A stretch of DNA of 64,000 bases. Source: Ignavibacteria bacterium. Its GTDB lineage: Bacteria; Bacteroidota; Ignavibacteria; SZUA-365. The notes below the pieces were generated by a model. That model saw nothing but the letters and a program-made list of their open reading frames with translations, ran no database searches and was not told the origin of the DNA. This document shows, in pieces, positions 43,991 to 52,927 of this stretch. Within the stretch, counting starts at the first letter, position 1, and the number at the start of each line of letters is the position of its first letter. The position numbers were made by a program, and so were the translations under genes. The stretch covers positions 1 through 64,000 of the forward strand of contig JADKJW010000001.1 of the NCBI GenBank assembly GCA_016720835.1, in the 5' to 3' direction.

Positions 43991-45298
43991 TCAGATCGCG
44001 TCCATCTGGAAATCCTCGAGATACCGCGCGACGCGGCCAAGGAACTGTCCGCCCATCGCCCCATCCACGATGCGATGATCGAAGGAGAGCGACAGCGTCA
44101 TCATCGAGCGGATGGCGATCACGTCTTCGCCGTCGCGCTCGATCACCACGGGCTTTTTCTGCAGGGAGCCGACGCCGAGTATGGCCACCTGCGGCTGGTT
44201 GATGATCGGGATGCCCCACACGTTTCCGAAAACGCCGAAGTTCGTGATGGTGAACGTGCCGTCCTGGATCTCCTCCGGCTGCAGGCGTTTCTTGCGCGCG
44301 CGGCCGGCGACGTCGGCGATGCCGCGCGCGAGGCCCACCACATTCAGCGCGTCGGCGCCCTTCACCACGGGAACGATGAGGCCGCCGTCTTCGAGCGCGA
44401 CGGCGATGCCGAGGTTCACGAAATTCTTGACGAGCACCGATCCTCCGTCGATGGAGGAATTCACGAGCGGGAAATCCTTGAGCGCGCGGATGACCGCCTC
44501 CGCAACGAAGGGCATGAAGGTCAGCGAGATGCCTTCGCGGGCCTTGAAGGCGTCGGCGTGCCGGTCGCGGAAGCGCACGACCGCCGTCATGTCCACGTCG
44601 GATGCCAGTGCCACATGCGGCGAGATGCGCTTGCTCTCCACCATGTGCTCGGCCATGAGCCGCTGCATGTTCGTCATCGGGACGACGGAGACCCCGCTGC
44701 CCGCGGTCACGCGGACGGGCGCCGGAGACGCCGCCGATGCTTTCACCGCGGACGCTGTCGCATTCCCCTGCCCGCGCGAGGCAAGGTAGGCGAGAAGGTC
44801 CGATTTCGACACACGGCCGTTGGAGCCGGTTCCCTGCACGCGTTCCAGCTCGTCGTAGCCGATGCCCGATTCCGCGGCCAGACGCATGACAACGGGCGAA
44901 TAGAACCGTTGCGCGCCTCCTGCCGTGGACGCGGCGTGCGATGGCTTCGCAGTGGATGCGACGGGGGCGGTCTGGCGCGCAACAGGCGCCGGGGAAGCCG
45001 CGACGGGCACTGCGACCTCTTCTGGCGCCTGGATACCGGTCACCGGAACCGCGACGGCGGCATCCGATTCGATGACCGCGACGACTTTTCCGACATCGAC
45101 GGTTTCTCCTTCGGCGGCGTGGAGTTCCACGAGGATGCCCGCGGAAGGCGACGGCACCTCGGTATCGACCTTGTCCGTGGCGATCTCAAGGATGGATTCG
45201 TCCTTGTCGACGTGATCCCCCGCTTTCTTCACCCACTTGAGGATACGGCCTTCGGTAATGCTTTCGCCCATCTTGGGCATGAGGACGTCGATGCGCAT
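43991..45298 (-). CDS. 2-oxoacid dehydrogenase E2 component (dihydrolipoamide acyltransferase)
   Basis: A 435-residue protein: N-terminal lipoyl domain with the modified lysine in LEIATDKVDTEVPSPSAG (about residue 43), an alanine/proline-rich linker, a peripheral subunit-binding domain (FYSPVVMRLAAESGIGYDEL) and a C-terminal catalytic domain ending with SFDHRIVDGAMGGQFLGR (His and Asp of HxxxDG). It transfers the acyl group from lipoyl to coenzyme A. It lies 28 bp downstream of the fused E1 gene. Confidence 0.93.
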   Translation of the reverse strand: MRIDVLMPKMGESITEGRILKWVKKAGDHVDKDESILEIATDKVDTEVPSPSAGILVELHAAEGETVDVGKVVAVIESDAAVAVPVTGIQAPEEVAVPVAASPAPVARQTAPVASTAKPSHAASTAGGAQRFYSPVVMRLAAESGIGYDELERVQGTGSNGRVSKSDLLAYLASRGQGNATASAVKASAASPAPVRVTAGSGVSVVPMTNMQRLMAEHMVESKRISPHVALASDVDMTAVVRFRDRHADAFKAREGISLTFMPFVAEAVIRALKDFPLVNSSIDGGSVLVKNFVNLGIAVALEDGGLIVPVVKGADALNVVGLARGIADVAGRARKKRLQPEEIQDGTFTITNFGVFGNVWGIPIINQPQVAILGVGSLQKKPVVIERDGEDVIAIRSMMTLSLSFDHRIVDGAMGGQFLGRVARYLEDFQMDAI

Positions 45299-45326
45299 GT
45301 TCTATTCCTTCGAATGTACTTTTTCG

Positions 45327-47402
45327 TTAAAACGCCGCGAGTGTGCGGGCGGCGTCGATGATGTCCTTCTCCTGCGGCAGGATTTCGCTCTCGAGCGTCC
45401 ACGCATACGGGATGTGACAGTCCTGCGCGGCAACGCGGCGAATGGGCGCATCCAGATCCTGGAAGGCCCGGTCGGCAATCTGTGCCGCGATCTCGGCCCC
45501 GAAGCCGCCCGTGAGGGTGTCTTCGTGCACGATCAGCACTTTATTGGTCTTCCGGACGGAACGGAGAATGGTGTCGATATCCAGCGGCACAAGCGTGCGG
45601 ATGTCGATGACCTCCAGCGACAGCTCCTCCTTGTCGAGGATGCGCGCCGCTTCCAGGGATTTGCTCACGAGCGCCCCCCAGGTGACGATGGTGATATCCG
45701 TGCCTTCACGCTTGACGTTGGCTTTTCCGAAGGGCAGGAGGTACTCCTCGTCCGGCTCCAGCGCGGCGGCGTGCGCCTGGCGATAAATGCCCTTGTTCTC
45801 GAGGAAGAGCACGGGGTCGTCAAGGCGGCATGCGGTTTTCAGCAGTCCCTTCGCGTCCGCCGCGTTCGATGGATACACGATGCGCAGGCCGGGGATATGG
45901 GCGAAGAATGCGTCGATGCTCTGGCTGTGGCACAGGGCGCCGTGAATGTACCCTCCGACCGGAATGCGCGCGACGATGGGCGAGGACCAGTCGTTGTTCG
46001 AACGGTACCGCATGGTGGCGACCTCGTTGCGCAGATGCATCATGGCCGTCCAGATGTAATCGCCGAACTGGATCTCAATGACGGGCTTGAAGCCGCGCAC
46101 GGCGAGGCCGACGGCGGTGCCGACGATGCTCGATTCGGCGAGGGGCGAATTGAAACAGCGTTTGCGGCCGAAGCGCGTCGACAGTCCCTTGGTCGCGGTG
46201 AACACGCCGCCCTTGCCGTCCTCCACATCCTGGCCGAAGACGATGATGCGTTCGTTGAGCTCCATCTCCTCGTGCAGGGCATGATTGATCGCGTCCACCA
46301 GCACGGTCTTGTTCCCGGAGGGAACGGTTGTTTCATACGCGAGAGCAGGAGCGTCGGGAGCGTACAGGTAGCGTTGCGCGGTGGAGGGATCCGGCAGCGG
46401 CTTGGCCTCGGTGGCATCGGCCGCCTCGTCCACTTCGCGGGCGACATCGGCCTGCATCGCCTCTGCGGCGTCCATCGTCAGCATGCCCGCGCCGATCAGC
46501 GCGTCGCGGAGCCGGAGGATGGGATCGCGCTGCCGGTCGAGTTCCAGCTCCTCCTTCGGGCGATACTTGGTCTGATCGTCCGACGACGAGTGCGCGAGCA
46601 GGCGCACCACGTCCATCACCACCACCGTGGGCCCGTCGCCGCGCCGCGCGCGCGCGACGGCTTTGGAGAACGCGGCGTGGGCTTCGAAGAAATTGGTGCC
46701 GTCCACTTCCACGCGATCGAGATTGACGTACCCGTTGACCATGTCGTACACGCTGCCGCCGGTTTGCTGCGACAGATGGACGGAAATCGCGTACTTGTTG
46801 TCCTGGACGCAGAAAATCACCGGGAGCTTCTCGCGGCTTGCCCAGTTCAAGGCTTCATGAAAATCGCCCTGGCTCGTTGTCCCTTCGCCGGAGGAAACGT
46901 ACACCACCTCGTCGAGGCCATGCAGCTTCGCGCCCAGCGCGGTGCCCACCGAGTGCAGAAACTGCGTGCCGGTCGGCGAGGACTGCGAGACGACGCGGGC
47001 GTGCTTGAACCCGTAGTGCTGCGGCATCTGCCTTCCGCCCGAATTGACGTCATCCGCGCGCGCGAGAAAGTTCTCGAGGATCTGCGCGGACGTCATGCCC
47101 ATGCCGAGCATGTAGGAGAGATCGCGATAATACGGATAGGACCAGTCCTTTCCGGGTATCAGGGCCGACGCCGCGGCAAGCTGCGCGGCTTCGTGTCCGG
47201 AACCTCCGATATGGAAGAAGCTCTTGCCCTGTTTGAGCAGGTTGAGCATCTTCTGATCGAGCCGTCGCGCGAGCATCATGATGCGGAGAATTCCGGACAG
47301 GTGTTCCGCGGAAAACGGGGAATCGGCGGGAACGGCGACCGGAAACTCGGCGAAACCGCCGTTTGTCGGCGTCTGTACGGGATGTATCGGGGAATCGGCC
47401 AT
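45327..47402 (-). CDS. Fused alpha-beta E1 of a 2-oxoacid dehydrogenase (branched-chain type)
   Basis: A 691-residue thiamine-diphosphate enzyme that decarboxylates a 2-oxoacid and loads the E2 lipoyl arm. The alpha half (1-330) carries GHEAAQLAAASAL, YPYYRDLSYMLGMGM and the TPP motif SGEGTTSQGDFHEALNW followed by CVQDNKYAIS. The beta half (from about 350) carries ERIIVFGQDVEDGKGGVF, AESSIVGTAVGLAVRG and HEDTLTGGFGAEIAAQIADR. Fusion of the two subunits is typical for Bacteroidota. The substrate is probably branched-chain 2-oxoacids, but pyruvate cannot be excluded. Confidence 0.92.
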   Translation of the reverse strand: MADSPIHPVQTPTNGGFAEFPVAVPADSPFSAEHLSGILRIMMLARRLDQKMLNLLKQGKSFFHIGGSGHEAAQLAAASALIPGKDWSYPYYRDLSYMLGMGMTSAQILENFLARADDVNSGGRQMPQHYGFKHARVVSQSSPTGTQFLHSVGTALGAKLHGLDEVVYVSSGEGTTSQGDFHEALNWASREKLPVIFCVQDNKYAISVHLSQQTGGSVYDMVNGYVNLDRVEVDGTNFFEAHAAFSKAVARARRGDGPTVVVMDVVRLLAHSSSDDQTKYRPKEELELDRQRDPILRLRDALIGAGMLTMDAAEAMQADVAREVDEAADATEAKPLPDPSTAQRYLYAPDAPALAYETTVPSGNKTVLVDAINHALHEEMELNERIIVFGQDVEDGKGGVFTATKGLSTRFGRKRCFNSPLAESSIVGTAVGLAVRGFKPVIEIQFGDYIWTAMMHLRNEVATMRYRSNNDWSSPIVARIPVGGYIHGALCHSQSIDAFFAHIPGLRIVYPSNAADAKGLLKTACRLDDPVLFLENKGIYRQAHAAALEPDEEYLLPFGKANVKREGTDITIVTWGALVSKSLEAARILDKEELSLEVIDIRTLVPLDIDTILRSVRKTNKVLIVHEDTLTGGFGAEIAAQIADRAFQDLDAPIRRVAAQDCHIPYAWTLESEILPQEKDIIDAARTLAAF

Positions 47403-47474
47403 GGACGGAATGTTGCTGCGTGAAAGAGAGAAACGGGAAAGGTACTTGTTTCACCGTATATTTCCAATGCGCGA

Positions 47475-47505
47475 TTGGATTACGCGGCAAAGCGTTGTAG
47501 GTTTG
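47475..47505 (+). promoter_or_regulatory. Bacteroidetes-type promoter of hutH
   Basis: TTG at 47475-47477 and TAGGTTTG at 47498-47505 (perfect match to TAnnTTTG), spaced 20 nt, 32 bp before the hutH start. Confidence 0.55.
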
Positions 47506-47537
47506 AAATATTGGAGCGAAATAGCGATTCCCACCGC

Positions 47538-49076
47538 ATGAGCGATATCACCCTTGACGGAAATTCCCTGACCCTGGACCACATTCTCAGGGCCGGCAAA
47601 GACGACGTCACCGTTCTCCTCCATCCTGAGGCAATCCCCCGGATGCAGGCGTCGCGGGACCTTGTCACAACGTGGGTGCGCGAAAAACGGGTCATGTACG
47701 GTGTGACGACGGGCTTCGGCGAATTCGCGAACGTGTCCATCGACACGGCGGATCTCGAGCAATTGCAGCGCAACCTCATCGTCAGCCATGCCGTGGGCTG
47801 CGGCGATCCCATCCCCCGGCACATCACCAGGCTGCTGATGATGCTGCGCGCGAACGCGCTCGCAAAGGGATATTCCGGCGTCCGTGTCGAGACCGTGGAA
47901 CTCCTCCTCGCGATGCTGAATGCCGGCATCATCCCCGTGCTGCCCTCGCAGGGTTCGGTCGGATCGAGCGGCGATCTCGTGCAGCTTGCGCACCTGGTTC
48001 TCGGAATGATGGGCGAGGGACGCTGCTGGAACGCCGACGGAACGGGCAGCATGCAGGCAGGCGAGGCCCTCCGCGCCGCCGGACTGTCGCCCGTCGTGCT
48101 GCAGGCGAAGGAAGGACTGGCCCTGATCAACGGCACGCAGATGATGACCGCGTACCTGTCGTTCACCGCGGCGCGCGCGCGCGCGATGTGCAGGCAGTTC
48201 GACGTGTCGGGCGCGATGTCGTTCGAGGCGCTGCTGGCCACGGACACGTTCTGTTCGCCCCTGCTCCACGCCGTGCGGCCGCATCCCGGACAGCAGAAAG
48301 TGGCGCGCAACCTCCTGCGGCTCATCGCGGGCAGCGCCATCCGCGAGTCGCACCGTCACGACCACGACGCGGTGCAGGACGCGTATTCCCTGCGCTGCAT
48401 GCCGCAGGTGCACGGCGCCTCGCGCGACGCGGTCGAGTATGTCGCCGGCGTCGTGGAGACGGAAATCAACTCGGCCACGGACAATCCGCTGATTTTCGCC
48501 GAATCCGGACAATTGATCGAGGGCGGAAATTTCCACGGGCAGCCCGTCGCGCTCGCGGCGGATTTCCTCGGCATCGCGCTGGCGGAATTCGCGAACATCT
48601 CCGAGCGGCGCATCGAGCGCATGGTCAACGGCAAGCTCAGCGGTCTCCCCCGCTTTCTGTCGCGCAACGGCGGACTGCACAGCGGCATGATGATCGCGCA
48701 GTACACGGCCGCGTCGCTCGTCTCCGAAAACAAGGTGCTGGCGCACCCCGCGAGCGTCGATTCCATCCCGACATCGGCGAATCAGGAAGACCACAACAGC
48801 ATGGGATCGATCGGCGCGAGAAAGGGCTACCAGATCCTGCGCAACGTGGAGCACGTCCTCGCGATCGAATACATGACCGCCGCGCAGGCGCTGGATTTCC
48901 ACGCACCGCTTGCGATGGGCCTCGGAACCGGAGCCGCGCACGAGGCCATCCGTTCCTCGGTCCCCACCCTCGACGCCGATCGCATCCTTCACCGTGACCT
49001 GGAACAGATCGCGACGCTCGTGCGTTCGGATACTGTGCTGCACGCGGCGGAGCAGGCGACCGGTCCCCTTGAATAG
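47538..49076 (+). CDS. hutH: Histidine ammonia-lyase with an SSG in place of ASG
   Basis: A 512-residue lyase. It keeps the family core MYGVTTGFGEFANV, SHAVGCGDPIPRH (His84, diagnostic for histidine over phenylalanine or tyrosine), FHGQPVALAADFLGIALAE and LVSENKVLAHPASVDSIPTS. The MIO-forming triad, normally Ala-Ser-Gly, reads Ser143-Ser144-Gly145 (QGSVGSSGDLVQLAHL). ATG 47538 is chosen because it gives the standard N-terminus and lies after the promoter. It should convert histidine to urocanate. No other hut gene is nearby; it is divergent from the 2-oxoacid dehydrogenase genes. Confidence 0.88.
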   Translation: MSDITLDGNSLTLDHILRAGKDDVTVLLHPEAIPRMQASRDLVTTWVREKRVMYGVTTGFGEFANVSIDTADLEQLQRNLIVSHAVGCGDPIPRHITRLLMMLRANALAKGYSGVRVETVELLLAMLNAGIIPVLPSQGSVGSSGDLVQLAHLVLGMMGEGRCWNADGTGSMQAGEALRAAGLSPVVLQAKEGLALINGTQMMTAYLSFTAARARAMCRQFDVSGAMSFEALLATDTFCSPLLHAVRPHPGQQKVARNLLRLIAGSAIRESHRHDHDAVQDAYSLRCMPQVHGASRDAVEYVAGVVETEINSATDNPLIFAESGQLIEGGNFHGQPVALAADFLGIALAEFANISERRIERMVNGKLSGLPRFLSRNGGLHSGMMIAQYTAASLVSENKVLAHPASVDSIPTSANQEDHNSMGSIGARKGYQILRNVEHVLAIEYMTAAQALDFHAPLAMGLGTGAAHEAIRSSVPTLDADRILHRDLEQIATLVRSDTVLHAAEQATGPLE

Positions 49077-49109
49077 TCACGCAACAACGAACCCATCACA
49101 GAGGATTCC

Positions 49110-49661
49110 ATGAGCAGCGAACAGGATACAGGGCACGGCCCGGAGCAGGGTGATTCCCAGGACCAGCAGATCCCGGCCATCGACGCGACCGTGCTGCGGC
49201 GATCCCTCAAGACGATCATGAAGCCCGCCATCACCTGCGCGATCGACACGCCGATCAGCCAGGGCATTTTCCTCATGCAGACCAAGCGCATCGGCTGCGT
49301 CCTGGTGACGAGCCGCGGCAAACTCCTGGGAATTTTCACGGAGCGCGACGTGCTCAAGAAGATCCTCGGCGTGTCCTTCGATCTCAAGACCACGCCGATT
49401 ACGGAGGTCATGACGGTCAATCCGCAGGCGTTGTACGAGGACGACACGATCGCCTACGCCATGAATTTCATGGACCTCGGCGGGTACCGGCACATTCCGG
49501 TCGTGAACCGCAGTTACGAGCCCGTCGGCGTCGTATCGATGAAGGATATCGTCTCGTACTTCGTGCAGTTTTTCGCGGACGAAGTGCTCAGCCTTCCGCC
49601 GCGCACGGACACGGCGCCGGACCTGGCGCTCGAAGAAGCGGCGAACGGCTCGCTCGAATAA
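49110..49661 (+). CDS. CBS-domain protein
   Basis: A 183-residue cytoplasmic protein with a pair of CBS domains: first MKPAITCAIDTPISQGIFLM to FTERDVLKKILG, second ITEVMTVNPQALYEDDTIAY to VGVVSMKDIVSYF. CBS pairs bind adenine nucleotides and regulate partner proteins. No catalytic domain is attached. It follows hutH by 33 bp on the same strand. Confidence 0.9.
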   Translation: MSSEQDTGHGPEQGDSQDQQIPAIDATVLRRSLKTIMKPAITCAIDTPISQGIFLMQTKRIGCVLVTSRGKLLGIFTERDVLKKILGVSFDLKTTPITEVMTVNPQALYEDDTIAYAMNFMDLGGYRHIPVVNRSYEPVGVVSMKDIVSYFVQFFADEVLSLPPRTDTAPDLALEEAANGSLE

Positions 49662-49665
49662 CGCG

Positions 49666-51550
49666 TCACTTTCCTTTCGTCCGAAGCGAGGCGCGGAGGG
49701 CGTCGATATCGCGCTCGATCGCCGCGCGCTGCACGGGATCGCTCTCCAGCGTCCGGTACCGCAGCAACGCGTCCAGCGCTTCCTCGATTCGCGGCGTTCT
49801 GGCGAGCAGGAGTCCAAGATTCCGATACGCCGGGGCGCATTCGGGATTCAGCGCGATCGCCCGGCGCCAGCACCGGTACGCTTCCTGCGGATTCTGTGAG
49901 CCCAGCGCGAAGTTTCCCTTGTTGAACCAGACCAGATCGTTCTCCGGATCGAGGACCAGCGCGCTGTCGAACATGCGCCCCGCGCGCGCGGGGTCGCCGC
50001 CGGCCGCGAGGGCGTTCGCCTTCCCCATTGCCGCGAAGACCGTGGGACGCTCCGCCAGGGAACGGCTGAACAACGTGTTTGCGCTCGTGAAATCGGCGCG
50101 CTTGAACGCAAGGTCAGCGAGCGTCTGGTACTCGCGTTCGAAACTTGACGCGGCGCGGGGCATGGCGAGCCACAGACCGGCGAACAGCGCGGCCGGCGCG
50201 AGCGCGAACAGCACGACGTCCCTGCGTCCGAGGCTTCGCAGCGCCGAACCACGCGCGAGCCTCAACAGGTCGTCCACCGCAATGCCCGCGAACAGCGCGA
50301 GCACGGGCAGCACCGGGATGCGCAACCTGCAGTTCACGAAGAACACGACCGTCGAGAGGAAAAACGCGAGAAAAAAGAGGGCGGGCAGGTGGACATCGTA
50401 CCGCTCCCGGTACGCGGCGCCCGCTCCGACGAGTGCGAGGAGGAGCAGAACGGCGAACGACGGCAGGGGCAATGCGAGGATGGTGCCGTATTCCTTCGCG
50501 ATGAACGCGGCGCTCAATCCGATCTGGTCGATCTCCGAGAAGTGAAAGAACAGGACGGCCTTCCTCGCCAGCAGCGCGAACGCGTCGCCGGGGTGTTCCC
50601 CGATCCAGCCAATCGCCTTGTCCCTCCAGAATGAGGAGACTTCCGAAGACGTGAGCGTCCGTCCGAGCTGCCGTTCGACGAAACGGTGGCCGTTGGGATC
50701 CGTCGAGATGTCGACCCTCTCCGGCACATGGTGCCACCCGCTCGCCGCGGCGTTGTTCCCCGCGTGGAAGTTGTACCCGCCGGAACTCGTCACCGGGACG
50801 AACACCCTTCCACCGCCGCGTTGCGGATGGTCCACGGCGCGACGACGAGCGCCGCCGTCCCGAGCAGGACCGCGAGCGATGCGCCGCGCCGGGCGACGCC
50901 CCGCCCCGGAGCAGGAACACGGCCAGGAGAAGCGCCCACGCGACGAGACTGAAGCGGAACACCAGCAGCAGGCCCAGCAGCGCGCCGGCGACGATCAGGA
51001 GTTTCAGGTCGTTTTTTCTGATTCCATGCCGCAACGCGAGCAGGTGGAACACGGCCAGCACGGTCATCGACGATTCGATCAGCAGCATGTTGTCCGCGAA
51101 AATGAGCGCCGGCACGCAGGCCGCGAGCAGTCCCGCGGCGAGGCCCGCGCGCGGCGTGGCGATGTCGCGGCCCATGGCGCAGACCGCCGCGGCCGCCGCC
51201 GCGCCCGCGACGCATTGCAGAAGACGCATCCACGTCTCGGGCGCCGCGCCCGCCCATGCGAGCGCCGCGAGCAGATGCGGGTACAGGGGCGACATGAACC
51301 AGGCCTTCGCGGGCGGGACGCCCTGGAGAATCGCTTCGGCGATGGCCATGTAGATTTTCGAGTCGGACACGTGCGCGAAGAAAAACGGCGTGTCCCGAAA
51401 CTGGAGGAAAAACAGCAGTCTCAGCCCCAGCGCGAAAAAGAACACCACCGCGAGGTCGCGCCGGAAGGTCCCGTGCGACAGGACGGTGGCATCGGACGAG
51501 TGCTTCCGTTTTCCACGGCCGACGGCCGCAGCCGACGAGGCCCGCGCCAT
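49666..51550 (-). CDS. GT39/ArnT-like membrane glycosyltransferase with TPR tail, doubly frameshifted
   Basis: N-terminal multi-span region (LAVVFFFALGLRLLFFLQF, a loop with HVSDSKIYMAIAEAIL, then FMSPLYPHLLAALAW) resembles lipid-linked glycosyltransferases of the PMT/ArnT group. Two breaks near 50885 and 50815 move the protein through three frames; the middle piece reads APWTIRNAAVEG and joins to VFVPVTSSGGYNF, a join typical of the family. Restoring one G in GGG repairs the second break. The C-terminal third (VWFNKGNFALGSQNPQEAYR, CAPAYRNLGLLLAR) is a TPR array. It probably transfers sugar from a polyprenyl phosphate donor outside the inner membrane. Confidence 0.75.
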
Positions 51551-51559
51551 GGAACTGCG

Positions 51560-52771
51560 CTAGTCGAGAACGGAGAGACGGCGCGTCAGGCGCAGCGAAC
51601 CGGAGGTCAGCGTGTAAATGTACGATCCCGCCGCCAGACGGCCCGGCCCGATGTCGAGGGTGTGCCGGCCCGCATCGTACAGCCCGTCAGCCAGCGTCAT
51701 GACGGGACGGCCGAGCAGATCGAACAACTCGATGCGCACTTCCCGCTTGTCGGGCACTGAGAAGCTGACGCGCGTGGATGCGGCCGCGCCCTCCACCGGA
51801 TTGGGATAGTTCTGGAACAGCTGCACGGACGACACCGAGACGGGAATCTGCAGCTCGGCAACGGCCGATTGCGACGTGCGCCCGTCGTAATCGATCTGAC
51901 GCAGGCGATAGCGGACGACGCCCTGCTCGTCCATGACGGACTCGGGATGCTCATCCACAAACGTGTACCGGTTCTGCAGGGTGGTGGACCCGTGGCCATT
52001 GACGAAGCCGAGCTTTCTCCACAAGGTGAGCCTGCCGCCGTCGCTGCGGTAGTCGGCGCGCTCGATTTCGAAGCCGAAGTTCGCGGTTTCGCTGGCGGTC
52101 GTCCACTCGAGGACGCCCGCCTCGTTGCGGTAGTTCGCGGCAAACGACAGGAGTTCCACCGGGAAGCCGTTGACGTAGCACACGCGGGTTTCGGCCCAGA
52201 GATCCACCGAATCGCGGAAGGAACCAGTACGGAGATAATTGGAGACGCGCGTCGTTGTCCCGTTCGCGTTGATGACATGCGACCGGTCCTGGTTCGCCGC
52301 AGGAATGAGCGTGCGTATGCGCGCCTCGTCCGCCGCGGGGCCGAGAAGCCGCCAGGTCAACCAGAAGCTCCTGCCAGGCGGGATGAGCGCGACCGGGAGA
52401 TTGAAATTGAGCTCCACCACCCAGTAGTCATCCGGAATCGTGCCGCCGAAATTGGGAGGGATGGCCGCCTTGTACGTGTCGACGACCTGGAACAGCGGGA
52501 GCGTGTCCAGGAGGATGCGTACCTGCAGCGAATCGTACTGCAGCGGGGTGTTGTTCTTCGTGATGCCGAAACTGATGTAGGCGGAGTCGACTTCCGCGTC
52601 ATAGGGCTGCGGGGTCATGAGGACGCCCCACCAGACCGTGGGCATGTTCTGTATCACCACGTGTTCCGAGCCGCTGGCGTTGAAATACGACAGGGGTTCG
52701 CAGTACTGGGCGGATGCGGGCAGCGCGCTCAGGACGCTGATGGCGAAAAGGAGGGCGGCCAGACTCTTCAT
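51560..52771 (-). CDS. T9SS-sorted exported protein of unknown function
   Basis: A 403-residue protein with a signal peptide (MKSLAALLFAISVLSALPASAQ), an N-terminal beta-rich region of no known family, a middle domain WTTASETANFGFEIERAD (an Ig-like module common just before T9SS sorting domains) and a C-terminal type A sorting domain (VQLFQNYPNPVEGA, FDLLGRPVMTLADG, ending TRRLSVLD). It is expected at the cell surface. It is followed on the same strand by the GT39-like gene. Confidence 0.85.
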   Translation of the reverse strand: MKSLAALLFAISVLSALPASAQYCEPLSYFNASGSEHVVIQNMPTVWWGVLMTPQPYDAEVDSAYISFGITKNNTPLQYDSLQVRILLDTLPLFQVVDTYKAAIPPNFGGTIPDDYWVVELNFNLPVALIPPGRSFWLTWRLLGPAADEARIRTLIPAANQDRSHVINANGTTTRVSNYLRTGSFRDSVDLWAETRVCYVNGFPVELLSFAANYRNEAGVLEWTTASETANFGFEIERADYRSDGGRLTLWRKLGFVNGHGSTTLQNRYTFVDEHPESVMDEQGVVRYRLRQIDYDGRTSQSAVAELQIPVSVSSVQLFQNYPNPVEGAAASTRVSFSVPDKREVRIELFDLLGRPVMTLADGLYDAGRHTLDIGPGRLAAGSYIYTLTSGSLRLTRRLSVLD

Positions 52772-52837
52772 GATACTCTACCTGATGTCACGGTGATCGG
52801 ATTGCTGAAACAGAAAGATAGCAGGGCAGGACTCGGG

Positions 52838-52881
52838 AAAAAAGCGAAAAAAACGGGCGCCCGGAGTACACCGGGCGCCCG
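52838..52881 (-). terminator. Rho-independent terminator after the 1260-residue T9SS gene
   Basis: Perfect 11-bp stem CGGGCGCCCGG / CCGGGCGCCCG with a 6-nt loop. Read on the minus strand it is followed by T7, CGC and T6. It separates the 1260-residue gene from the 403-residue gene. Confidence 0.9.
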
Positions 52882-52927
52882 TGGGAAACGGAGAGGATTC
52901 GAAGAATCCGCGAAGAAGCTTCGCCGA

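Noticed and set aside
47538..49076. Phenylalanine or tyrosine ammonia-lyase
   Set aside because: The SH pair at 83-84 and the SENK region match histidine ammonia-lyases.
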